Assembly: GCA_029213195.1 (NCBI GenBank)
Contig: JARGNI010000003.1
Location: 62,001-126,000 of the forward strand
From: Verrucomicrobiales bacterium
Lineage (GTDB): Bacteria; Verrucomicrobiota; Verrucomicrobiia; Verrucomicrobiales; DEV007
Direction of reading: 5' to 3'
Length of the DNA: 64,000 nucleotides
In this document: one piece after another, positions 17,788-25,796 of the stretch
Layout: each line of letters opens with the position of its first letter
Position numbering within the stretch: the first letter of the stretch is position 1
Position numbers and translations under genes: made by a program
The notes under the pieces: generated by a model
The model's input: only the letters and a program-made list of their open reading frames with translations
Databases searched by the model: none
Told to the model about the DNA's origin: nothing

Positions 17788-20004
17788 CTACGAGCTTTCG
17801 GTCTTGGATGATTCGTCCTCTGCAGATTCAGAGGCCTCTGCCGCCGGAGAGTCCTCTTCGACGTCCTGCTCCGCCGGTTCTACTTCAGAATCGGTCGGCT
17901 CGGAACTCTCGGCAACGGCTTCCTTTTCTTCCTGGGACTCCTCCGTCGACGCTTCGATCGAGGAAGCATCTCCGGCGGATTCGGACTTCGTCGAAATCTC
18001 TTCCTCCGGAGGCTTCACATCGAGCTCCGACTCGGCGGGTTTCTCCACGGTTTCTGGGTCTCCCGAAGGATTGTCGACAGCGCTCCCAGGGCTTGCTTCC
18101 GGATCGCTGGAAGGCTCGGGCTTCTTGTCCTTGGCTTCCGATTTCTTCTCCGCCGCTTTCTTCGGTTTTTCGGGAGCCGAGGCCGGAGCCTTGGGTTGCT
18201 TGCCAAGTGCGAGCTTAGTATCGGGGAATTCGATCACATATCCTTCCGAAGTCAGCCAACGGAGGTCTTTGAGCACCTTTCGGGCTCCTTCGCTGAGTTC
18301 GAGCGATTCCGGGGGGACTCCCTTTTCCGGTTTGGTGAAGTCTTCCGCCAAGGCATCAAGGAGATCGACCACCTTGAGCGAGTTTCTCTCCAGGATCAGG
18401 TCGACGATCTTCTGCACCTGGTCTGTCAGGGAAACACTTTCGTTGATGGGACGAGGACGGACTTGCGAGACATGGAGCGCCTTCTTTCCTCGCTTGAAAA
18501 AGCGAAGGCCCTTTTTCTCAAATTCACGACAGAGAGCCTGGACCATCGGAAGAGGAAATCCACGGCGAAGTTTTTCCGTCTCCGTCTTCACATGGGCCAG
18601 CAGGGGTCGGGAAAGCGCGCTTCCGGGAATATTCCCCGGAACCTTGGCTTCTCGAACCTCCTGAACTGCCGCATCGGCAAAATGAGTCTTGAAATGCCGG
18701 GCCAGTTCTTCCGGCGCCTTGAGAACGGGTCGGTCATCCTCCGTCGGTTCGGCGTCTGCAGCAACCACCTCTTCCTCCGGCGAATCCACTGCGTCAGTCT
18801 CCGTCGTCTCCGCATTTTCGGGAACATCCTCTTCCGCCGAATCCGCGACGCTCGCTTCTGCTTCTGCTTCTGCTTCTGCTTCTGCTTCTGCTTCTGCTTC
18901 TGCTTCTGCTTCGACAACAGGTTCGGTGACGGCTTCAGGTTCCGCAGACGATTCGACAGGTGTTTCGGAGTCCTGAGGGGCCAAAGCTTCGCCGTCTTCT
19001 TCCAAAATCTCCGTTTCCTCTTTGGCATCAGAGGCGGGCTCTTCCGTTCCACCCTTCGCCTCTGGCGAGGCGTCGCCTTCGATCTCGGGAGTCCTCTCCT
19101 CCTGCTTCACCCGGTAGTGAAGCGTCTTGCTCACTTTCTCCTTCCAGCGCTCGATCGCTTCTTCGCCAGTCTCCATGACGATGCGGGATTTGAACCGATC
19201 CATCGACATGTTGGAAAACCTCTCAGCGTGGAGACGCGCTACGTTCCTCTGGTACTCATGATGATTCGGAGGCCCGAGGATTTCTCCGCTCATTCCGCAG
19301 ACAGCGATCACCGAAAAATTTCCAGACGGCGCCCCGATGTCGACTTCCTCGACATCGTAGTAGGCCTTGAGATTGTCTCCTCGAAGGGCATGCGCGATGG
19401 CCTCGTCTCGACTCATCCAGAGCGAAGAATCGAAAACGCACTGATACAGTGGCTTTCCATCGGGCTCGACCTGGAACACGACTTCGTAGCGATCACGTCC
19501 TCTCAGAAGAGCCTTGGCCAGATCAGCAACGGGGAAGGCTCGCAAGGTTTCTCGAATGTGCTTTGTGAGCCCATCGACGGCTCCGGAAGAAGGCTCGACC
19601 CGAGCAGTCACTCCAGCAGCGGGTTTGTCTTCGCGAGGACTGCGATCGGAACGCCCGTCTCTGCGGTCGCCACCGCGCCGGTCGCCACCGCGACCTCGAA
19701 AATCTCCACGTCCTCCACCCCGTCGCTCATCCCCACGGCCACCGCCGCCACCACGCCGGTCGCCACCTCGCCGGTCACTACCGTGCCCTCGAAAGTCCCC
19801 GCGGCCGCCTCCACGTCGATCGTCACCGCGACCACCTCCACGCCGATCGCCACCTCTGCGATCCCTGGGAGGACGATCTGACTCACCCTCTTCCTGATCA
19901 CGACGCGCCGGCTTGCGAGTCTCTTTGCCCTTCGGTTTTTCCTGGGCCCAGTCGGGCATCAGGTCGAAGGCCGAAAATTCGATGGGTTTTTCTGGATCGC
20001 TCAT
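17788..20004 (-). CDS. Large RGG-rich, EA-repeat disordered protein, putative RNA-binding
   Basis: A 738-residue cytoplasmic protein without signal peptide. Residues 45-120 are an RGG/GRGD box with many DRRGG and RGDFRGRG units, a composition typical of RNA-binding, phase-separating proteins. A folded segment at about 140-300 (HIRETLRAFPVADLAKALL, RYEVVFQVEPDG, YYDVEEVDIGAPSGNFSVIA) has no family I recognise. An acidic linker (300-425) contains a run of alternating Glu-Ala encoded by a hexanucleotide repeat. A second folded segment (430-620: FPLPMVQALCREFEKKGLRF, VQKIVDLILERNSLKVVDLL) is followed by an acidic tail. Start ATG 20004. It converges on the hybrid kinase. Role unknown; ribonucleoprotein or ribosome-associated function is a guess from composition. 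Confidence 0.75.
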   Translation of the reverse strand: MSDPEKPIEFSAFDLMPDWAQEKPKGKETRKPARRDQEEGESDRPPRDRRGGDRRGGGRGDDRRGGGRGDFRGHGSDRRGGDRRGGGGGRGDERRGGGRGDFRGRGGDRRGGDRRDGRSDRSPREDKPAAGVTARVEPSSGAVDGLTKHIRETLRAFPVADLAKALLRGRDRYEVVFQVEPDGKPLYQCVFDSSLWMSRDEAIAHALRGDNLKAYYDVEEVDIGAPSGNFSVIAVCGMSGEILGPPNHHEYQRNVARLHAERFSNMSMDRFKSRIVMETGEEAIERWKEKVSKTLHYRVKQEERTPEIEGDASPEAKGGTEEPASDAKEETEILEEDGEALAPQDSETPVESSAEPEAVTEPVVEAEAEAEAEAEAEAEAEAEASVADSAEEDVPENAETTETDAVDSPEEEVVAADAEPTEDDRPVLKAPEELARHFKTHFADAAVQEVREAKVPGNIPGSALSRPLLAHVKTETEKLRRGFPLPMVQALCREFEKKGLRFFKRGKKALHVSQVRPRPINESVSLTDQVQKIVDLILERNSLKVVDLLDALAEDFTKPEKGVPPESLELSEGARKVLKDLRWLTSEGYVIEFPDTKLALGKQPKAPASAPEKPKKAAEKKSEAKDKKPEPSSDPEASPGSAVDNPSGDPETVEKPAESELDVKPPEEEISTKSESAGDASSIEASTEESQEEKEAVAESSEPTDSEVEPAEQDVEEDSPAAEASESAEDESSKTESS
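18854..18907. repeat. Hexanucleotide tandem repeat (GCTTCT)9
   Basis: Nine perfect copies of GCTTCT run from 18854 to 18907, followed by an imperfect tenth (GCTTCG). On the coding (minus) strand they encode the Glu-Ala repeat of the RGG-rich protein. Because the unit is six bases, copy-number change would lengthen or shorten the linker by two residues per unit without shifting frame. Confidence 0.95.
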
Positions 20005-20114
20005 ACTCGTTTTCGGCTTCGATCGATTCTACGCCGGTGATTCTCTCCCAGTTTGTTACGCCAGGATGAATTTTCGTTCTCCGTTACTTTGCAAACTTTT
20101 TGCAACAACACAAA

Positions 20115-21419
20115 CTACTTCAACGCCTCTCGGAGGGCTTCCTGAGTCACCTCCGCTGTCCGATCCATATCATCAGGACCGTGGGCCAGGGAAATGAAGC
20201 CAGCTTCATACTGGGAGGGGGCAAAATAGACCCCTTTGTCGAGGGCCGCCCAGAAAAACTTTCGAAACGCATCAAAATCGGCGCGCTTCACATCGTCTAC
20301 ATTGACGATTTCCTCTTCCGTGAAGAAAAGACAGAACATCGAACCGATCCGATTGAGTTGAAGATCGCGCCCGACTTCACGAAGGACCTCCCGGACGGCA
20401 TCTTCGAACTGTTGCCCGATCTCCTCCAATCGGTTCCAACCGCCATGCCGCTCCATTTCCTTCAACTGCGTGATTCCCGCTGTCATCGCCAACGGGTTCC
20501 CAGAAAGGGTTCCCGCCTGGTAGACGGGACCATCCGGGGCGAGGTGATCCATGATCTCCGCCTTTCCTCCAAAGGCCCCCACGGGTAGACCGCCTCCGAT
20601 CACCTTCCCCATTGCCGTCAGGTCTGGAGTGATCCCGACCCTTTCCTGCACGCCACCTTTGGCAAGACGAAAACCCGTCATCACTTCGTCGAAGATCAGG
20701 ACCGTTCCATGCTTCGTACAGAGATCCCGGAGCAGTTGGAGAAAGCCCTCCCGAGGAAAAATGAGCCCGGCATTCGCAGGAATCGGTTCGAGAATCACCG
20801 CTGCGATCTCGTCGCCCGACTCGGCAAAAACTTTCTCGATCGCTTCGGGATGATTGAACGGGAGAGTCAAGGTCAGGCTGGCCAGATCTTTGGGGACTCC
20901 TGCACTGTCCGGCTTTCCAAAGGTCAGGGCCCCACTACCCGCTGCCACGAGGAGAGAATCCACGTGCCCGTGGTAACATCCTTCGAACTTGATGATCTTG
21001 TCCCGACCGGTGTATCCCCTCGCCAGACGAATCGCCGTCATCGTCGCTTCCGTACCGCTGTTGACCATGCGCACCTTCTCGACGGAAGGAACGTAGTCGC
21101 AGATCATTCGCGCTATCTCGACCTCGTGGCGATTGGGAATGCCAAAACTGATTCCCTCCTTGGCAGCGTGACTGACCGCGTCGATGACGGCAGACGGGGC
21201 ATGCCCGAGAATGGCGGGGCCCCAGGTCCCTACGTAGTCGATCATTTCATTTCCATCGACATCCCAAATCCGACAACCTCTTGCTCTCTGCACGAAGAAG
21301 GGATCTCCGTCGACATTTCGAAAGGCTCTGACAGGAGAGTTGACTCCTCCCGGGATCACTTTTTTTGCTGCCTGGAAGAGTTTGGAGGAAAGGTGACGGT
21401 TGGCCATAGAGTCCATCAA
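20115..21419 (-). CDS. hemL: Glutamate-1-semialdehyde 2,1-aminomutase
   Basis: A 434-residue PLP enzyme that converts glutamate-1-semialdehyde to 5-aminolevulinate, the last step of the C5 route to tetrapyrroles, in the cytoplasm. Class III aminotransferase landmarks are clear: IPGGVNSPVRAF (22-33), MVNSGTEATMTAIRLAR (118-134), FEGCYHGHVDSLLV, the FDEVMTGFR motif (243-251) and PLP-lysine K272 in AMGKVIGGGLPVGAFGG. Length is normal for the family. The start is 21419 or the nearby ATG 21407 (MANRHLSSKLF), both acceptable. It is divergent from a LysR-type gene across 147 bp, which may regulate it. The organism therefore makes its own haem precursors, consistent with the c-type cytochromes here. 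Confidence 0.97.
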   Translation of the reverse strand: MMDSMANRHLSSKLFQAAKKVIPGGVNSPVRAFRNVDGDPFFVQRARGCRIWDVDGNEMIDYVGTWGPAILGHAPSAVIDAVSHAAKEGISFGIPNRHEVEIARMICDYVPSVEKVRMVNSGTEATMTAIRLARGYTGRDKIIKFEGCYHGHVDSLLVAAGSGALTFGKPDSAGVPKDLASLTLTLPFNHPEAIEKVFAESGDEIAAVILEPIPANAGLIFPREGFLQLLRDLCTKHGTVLIFDEVMTGFRLAKGGVQERVGITPDLTAMGKVIGGGLPVGAFGGKAEIMDHLAPDGPVYQAGTLSGNPLAMTAGITQLKEMERHGGWNRLEEIGQQFEDAVREVLREVGRDLQLNRIGSMFCLFFTEEEIVNVDDVKRADFDAFRKFFWAALDKGVYFAPSQYEAGFISLAHGPDDMDRTAEVTQEALREALK

Positions 21420-21566
21420 TCAACGCGGAACAGAGTTTACGTCAACCAGCAGTTCGAAGATGGAACTTCTGCCTATCCGACCGAGAATGAGGTCATTTTT
21501 CTGTTTACGGAATTGTCGGCACCCTTTTAGCTGGCCCTTGCCAGAATCCGGGCAGCCCCGAGTGAT

Positions 21567-22472
21567 ATGAACGTACACCATCTCGAACTTTTCTACTACG
21601 TCGCGAAGTTCGAGGGCATCACCGAAGCCGTTCGCAAGATGCCCTACGGAATTCAGCAACCTGCAGTCAGCGGCCAGATTCTCCAGTTGGAGAAATACCT
21701 CGGGGTAAAACTGTTTCACCGCCGCCCCTTCGCTCTGACGCCACCCGGAGAAGAGCTCTACGATTTCATCTACCCGTTCTTCTCGCGCCTCGATCAGATG
21801 ACTGAGCGTTTCCAGGGCGAAGAAAACCAACACCTTCGTCTCTCGGCATCAGCGGCTGCCTTGACCCATCACCTCCCTGACGTGCTTGATCGTCTTCGAA
21901 ACGAGTTCAAGCAGCTTCGGCTCACCCTGAAGGAACTGAGCGCCACCAATCTCGAGCCTTCGTTGCGGAAGCAGGAAGCCGACGTTGCGATCTCGGTGAT
22001 TCATCGAAAAGCTTCTCCGGGGATTCGCGTCATCCGCCTCATCGAACTCCCGCTCGCCCTACTGGTCCCCGAAACGTCCCCGATTCGCAAGTTTCGCGAC
22101 CTGAGTTCGAAAGCCTCCGGTGGGCAGGTCCTACTTCCGCTCATTTCGCTCCCGCCCAAGGAACCCGTCGCGGAGCTCTTCCAGAGAGGCCTGACCGCGA
22201 AAAACCTGATTTGGGAACCTTCGATGGAAGTCTCGGAACTTGGTCTCATCCAGAGTTATGTCGCTCGTGGCTTTGGCTTTGGCGTTGCCGTGGATATTCC
22301 TGGAGCCCAACTACCCGAAGGGGTGAGGAAGATCAAGCTGCCCTCCGATTTCCCCCCACTCTCGATCGGGGCGTTCTATTCGGGAGATCTCAAACCGGTT
22401 GCTCAGCGCTTCATCGAGATCACCAAGGAGCAAGCAAAATTGCTGAAGAAGAACGCGACAGCTGCCAAGTAA
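21567..22472 (+). CDS. LysR family transcriptional regulator
   Basis: A 301-residue LysR-type regulator. The N-terminal winged HTH (4-65: LELFYYVAKFEGITEAVRKM, QQPAVSGQILQLEKYLG, KLFHRRPFALTPPGEEL) is standard; the PxAVSGQI form of the recognition helix differs slightly from the common SQPALS. The effector domain (90-290) shows the periplasmic-binding-protein pattern, with ADVAISVIHR and a YVARGFGFGVAV stretch near 237. It is transcribed away from hemL across 147 bp that contain a small CTGGC/GCCAG dyad (21531-21544), and is followed eight bases later by a HAD phosphatase gene, probably in one transcript. The ligand is unknown. Confidence 0.88.
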   Translation: MNVHHLELFYYVAKFEGITEAVRKMPYGIQQPAVSGQILQLEKYLGVKLFHRRPFALTPPGEELYDFIYPFFSRLDQMTERFQGEENQHLRLSASAAALTHHLPDVLDRLRNEFKQLRLTLKELSATNLEPSLRKQEADVAISVIHRKASPGIRVIRLIELPLALLVPETSPIRKFRDLSSKASGGQVLLPLISLPPKEPVAELFQRGLTAKNLIWEPSMEVSELGLIQSYVARGFGFGVAVDIPGAQLPEGVRKIKLPSDFPPLSIGAFYSGDLKPVAQRFIEITKEQAKLLKKNATAAK

Positions 22473-22480
22473 TTCCAAGA

Positions 22481-23137
22481 ATGGACGCTCTTCTCTTCGA
22501 CTTCGACGGGCTCATTCTCGATACCGAGGTGCCGGTGTTCGAAGCCTGGCAGGCGAACTACCAGGCCCACGGGCATGACCTACCCCTCGAAACTTATATC
22601 CAATGCGTCGGGAGTGACTTTGCGCGCTTCGACCCCAAGATGCACCTCGAGTCACTCACCGGGGATTCGATCGACTGGACGGAATGGGATCAGCGTAGAG
22701 AATCCGAAGCCCTCGCCAAAGTCGAAGCCCTCGCCCCGATGCCGGGAGTCGTCGAACTGCTCGATGAAGCAAAACGGTCCGGCCTCCCCTGCGCCGTTGC
22801 CTCCAGCTCTCCCCGGAGTTGGGTCGAAAGACACCTCGATCGGCTCGGATTGCTCGGTTCCTTCGAGCTGACCCGTTGCCTCGATGATGTGGAGCAGCCG
22901 AAACCTTCGCCGGAGCTTTTCCTGGCGGCGGCGGCCGGGCTCGGGGTCGCGCCCGAGAAAGCCGTCGTCTTCGAGGACTCGTTGAATGGGCTCAAAGCCG
23001 CCCAGGCCGCGGGAAGCCCCTGCGTGGTGGTTCCGAACCAGGTGACCCGACTTCTCGAGTTTCCTGGAGCGACGCGAATCGTCCCTTCCCTTTCCAGGGT
23101 CAATGTAGAGGACTTGAGGACTCTCTTTGCCTCTTAA
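22481..23137 (+). CDS. HAD superfamily phosphatase, beta-phosphoglucomutase-like
   Basis: A 218-residue cytoplasmic HAD hydrolase, subfamily IA, with a helical cap. Motif I is LLFDFDGLILDTE (nucleophile D7, acid D9), motif II the ASSSPRSWV segment near residue 107, motif III the Lys of EQPKPSPELFLAAAA, and motif IV VVFEDSLNGLKAAQAAG. This order matches beta-phosphoglucomutase/phosphoglycolate-phosphatase-like enzymes acting on small phosphorylated metabolites; the substrate is open. ATG 22481 is chosen because motif I then sits at the N terminus, as in the family. It follows the LysR gene by 8 bp. A weak CCGGAG/CTCCGG dyad (23144-23168) marks the convergent end with the secretin gene. Confidence 0.88.
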   Translation: MDALLFDFDGLILDTEVPVFEAWQANYQAHGHDLPLETYIQCVGSDFARFDPKMHLESLTGDSIDWTEWDQRRESEALAKVEALAPMPGVVELLDEAKRSGLPCAVASSSPRSWVERHLDRLGLLGSFELTRCLDDVEQPKPSPELFLAAAAGLGVAPEKAVVFEDSLNGLKAAQAAGSPCVVVPNQVTRLLEFPGATRIVPSLSRVNVEDLRTLFAS

Positions 23138-23159
23138 AAGATTCCGGAGACCCAAAGTG

Positions 23160-25634
23160 CTACTCCGGGAGCGGCTCTCTCACCACTTTCTTCTTTCCAA
23201 AGAGCTTCTGCCCGAGTCGACGCAAAGGGTTGTCTTCTGTTTCCACTTCTTCAATGACCTCGGCTCGATGCTCAATCGTCGGCACACCAGGCTCCGGAAA
23301 AGCAACGACAGCATCTTCACCGACATCACTCCGAACATCCTCATCATAGCTGGTCGTCACGGCCTCCTGGTTGCTGTGAACGACAACGGGCTGAATGAAG
23401 ATCATCAACTCGGAGCGCGACTTTGATCTCGTCGTATTCCGAGCCGCAGCACCGATGAGGGGCAGATCCTTGAAGAAAGGGATTCCATCCTCTCCCTCTT
23501 GTTCATTTTCCGAAATGAGCCCGCCCAGGACAATGGTCGAGCGATTCGCGACAGTAACCGTCGTATTCAATTCCTGCTTACCGATGATAGGCACATTGCT
23601 TCCGGCAACGACCTGGTTTCCGACCACCCGATCATTGACCTGAACGATATCGAGAGTCACCTCGTCATTTTCGTTGATCGTCGGCAGGACTTCCAACTTG
23701 AGGACGACTTCCTTGAAATCAATCGAGGTTCGGACCGCCGCAGTGTTGTTGATGTTCCCCGTCGCATCCGAAAGGCTCTCTACCGGCACGGGAACCTCCT
23801 GGCCGGAGGTGATCTCGGCTCGTTTTCCGTTCTGGGTGTAGACCACAGGACGGGAGAGCACGGTAAATCGATTGGTCGACTCTAGAGCGGTGATCACCAC
23901 ATCGAGGGACTGGCCAATCTGACCATACAGGTTCAATCCACTGGCTGGACCGAACGGAGTCGTCGTGATCATGTTCGAAACATCGGCGATGTTCCCCGTC
24001 GTATTCGTTTGGCCAATGATATCATTCCGCCCATTGATGAGGCCTCCAGTGAAGCCGCCTTTTCGATCGGTCCCGGAATCCCAGGGTGAAAATCGCTGGA
24101 GATAATCGACACCGAACTCGACGTCATCCGTCAGGGTCAACTCGCCAATAACCGTGGCGAGATAGACCTGCACCGGCTTCCGGTCGAGCCGATCAATCAT
24201 ATCGAGGACGATATTTTCCGACTCGCGGTTGCCGATCACGAGAATTGAATTGCTCTGGCGATCCGCAATGATCCGCGTTTTCCCCACGAGGACGGAGATG
24301 GGTGCCACCTCATCCAGGGGGAAGGCAATCTGATCGGCTCGCCCCCCAATCTCCTCCGTAGCACCGCCCTGCACTCGGTTCTGATTGTTTTGGTTGCCCT
24401 GGTTGGTGCCCGTAAGCGTCGCCAACTGAGAAGAAGTCACCGGGGTAGGGCGAGACTGGATTTGTCGTCCCCCGGGCAACTGAGTCTGACCCGTGCCCGT
24501 GTCCTGCAAAATATCGACCAGCACGGGGAGGATGTCGTTGGCTTTCACATATTGCAACTTTCGCTCGATCGGAGGCTTGGCATCCAACGGCATATCAAAC
24601 TGGCGGATCAGTTGAAGAATGTAGGCGGCGTCACTGGGGGAAGCCACCACCATGATCCGGTTCATGCGGTCGTCGGGAATGAGCTGGGCAGCCGGTTGGT
24701 TGGCTGTGCCGACACCGTTCGAATTGCTGTTCGCATTGTTTCCGCCCCGCTGATTGTTGTTGTTGTTGTTGTTCTGATTGTTGCGCGGGTCGTTGTTGCG
24801 CGGCTGGCCAGAAATGGTCCCCCGGCTTTCGCTCTGCCTGAGGCGCTCTTCCATTCTCGCATCCATCGCCGCCTGGATGATCTGGGCGACGACGTTGGCC
24901 TCGGCGTAGTCGAGATTCACGAATTCGGTGATCAATGGCGCATCCTCGATGGGATGATCGATGATCATCCGCAGCCGAATCAGTTGGCGAACAATGGGAG
25001 AAGTCTCGGTGATGAGAAGACCTCTTGGATTCAATACCGGGGTAACCCGGCCGAACTCATTCAATACAATGTGATTGCTGAAAATCGTAGCCGCATCCTC
25101 GGGATCGACGAACTCCAACTCCATGAAAAACCCGACCAAAGACTCTCCATCCGGCAAAGCGCTCGGATCCGTGTAGATGACAACACCCTCACTGAAGGAA
25201 GGACTCCCTCCCCCTTGTCGTTGGCCACCCAGCAGAACCTTGACGCTTTCTTCGCCCGGTTCGGCTACGAGGATGTAGCCGTTGACGAGAAGAGCTGCCT
25301 CGATCAGGCGAATTGCTTCCGCCTTGGGCACTTCGCGAGGAGTAACGAGACTGACCTGGGGGCCATCGAAAATCGAGCTATCCTTGACGATGGGCTTCTC
25401 GATCAGTTTTTCGTAGATATTGAGGATATCATTGACCGGATTGAGCGGGAATTGCAATGAGACATCCTCTCCCCCTCCTGGCCTCGGAGGCCCTGACGGA
25501 CGCTGAATCTGTGATGGTGCCTGAAGTGGTTGCGTTGCATCCTGCGAGAAGAGGCAAGTGACCGAAAATAGCAAAATATACCCTGCTCCGAGTCCTTTCA
25601 GACTGCGGAGCCGATTTCTCAGCTCGAGTTTCAT
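23160..25634 (-). CDS. gspD: GspD/PilQ-type outer-membrane secretin
   Basis: An 824-residue secretin that would form the outer-membrane ring of a type II secretion or type IV pilus machine. A signal region (about 14-30: LGAGYILLFSVTCLFSQ) is followed by N0/N1-N3-like domains: VPKAEAIRLIEAALLVNGYI, FVNLDYAEANVVAQIIQAAM and RKLQYVKANDILPVLVDILQ. Between these is an Asn-rich linker (NNQNNNNNNNQRGGNNANSN). The C-terminal secretin domain has QEVPVPVE, SIDFKEVVLKLEVLPTI, TVTVANRSTIVLGGLISENE and PFFKDLPLIGAAARN. The other gsp or pil genes are absent from the window, so the machine cannot be told. It lies downstream of xseA on the same strand but probably has its own promoter in the 162-bp gap. Confidence 0.92.
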   Translation of the reverse strand: MKLELRNRLRSLKGLGAGYILLFSVTCLFSQDATQPLQAPSQIQRPSGPPRPGGGEDVSLQFPLNPVNDILNIYEKLIEKPIVKDSSIFDGPQVSLVTPREVPKAEAIRLIEAALLVNGYILVAEPGEESVKVLLGGQRQGGGSPSFSEGVVIYTDPSALPDGESLVGFFMELEFVDPEDAATIFSNHIVLNEFGRVTPVLNPRGLLITETSPIVRQLIRLRMIIDHPIEDAPLITEFVNLDYAEANVVAQIIQAAMDARMEERLRQSESRGTISGQPRNNDPRNNQNNNNNNNQRGGNNANSNSNGVGTANQPAAQLIPDDRMNRIMVVASPSDAAYILQLIRQFDMPLDAKPPIERKLQYVKANDILPVLVDILQDTGTGQTQLPGGRQIQSRPTPVTSSQLATLTGTNQGNQNNQNRVQGGATEEIGGRADQIAFPLDEVAPISVLVGKTRIIADRQSNSILVIGNRESENIVLDMIDRLDRKPVQVYLATVIGELTLTDDVEFGVDYLQRFSPWDSGTDRKGGFTGGLINGRNDIIGQTNTTGNIADVSNMITTTPFGPASGLNLYGQIGQSLDVVITALESTNRFTVLSRPVVYTQNGKRAEITSGQEVPVPVESLSDATGNINNTAAVRTSIDFKEVVLKLEVLPTINENDEVTLDIVQVNDRVVGNQVVAGSNVPIIGKQELNTTVTVANRSTIVLGGLISENEQEGEDGIPFFKDLPLIGAAARNTTRSKSRSELMIFIQPVVVHSNQEAVTTSYDEDVRSDVGEDAVVAFPEPGVPTIEHRAEVIEEVETEDNPLRRLGQKLFGKKKVVREPLPE

Positions 25635-25771
25635 GTGTGTTCGTGTAGCGCGAGTCGCCCTTTCAGAGACCGATCAAACACCGGGACTCCGGGAGTGATT
25701 CATCTTTTTTGAGACTTTTCCGCCACTGAGTGTTTACAGCAGAGCTCGTTATCCCACAACCAGATAAACAC

Positions 25772-25791
25772 CCGATTCCGGTTGGAATCGG
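25772..25791 (-). terminator. Perfect hairpin after xseA
   Basis: CCGATTCC (25772-25779) and GGAATCGG (25784-25791) form an 8-bp perfect stem with a GGTT loop, beginning 5 bases after the xseA stop codon. There is no long T tract, so it may slow polymerase or protect the 3' end rather than act as a full intrinsic terminator. Confidence 0.4.
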
Positions 25792-25796
25792 ACTCG

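Noticed and set aside
18196-19881. A 561-codon plus-strand frame with a Phe-Cys repeat opposite the RGG protein
   Set aside because: The FCFCFC run is the reverse reading of the Glu-Ala hexanucleotide repeat; the minus-strand frame has a sensible start, composition and folded segments.
20089-20105. TTGCAAA/TTTGCAA palindrome downstream of hemL
   Set aside because: Short AT-rich stem with a 3-nt loop; could be a regulator site for the RGG gene or a weak terminator, and nothing decides between them.
23144-23168. CCGGAG/CTCCGG dyad between HAD and secretin genes
   Set aside because: Six-bp stem with a 13-nt loop and no T tract; only mentioned as a weak end marker.
24754-24773. TTG trinucleotide run in the secretin gene as a phase-variation site
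   Set aside because: Trinucleotide changes keep frame and the run is short; it only encodes the Asn-rich linker.
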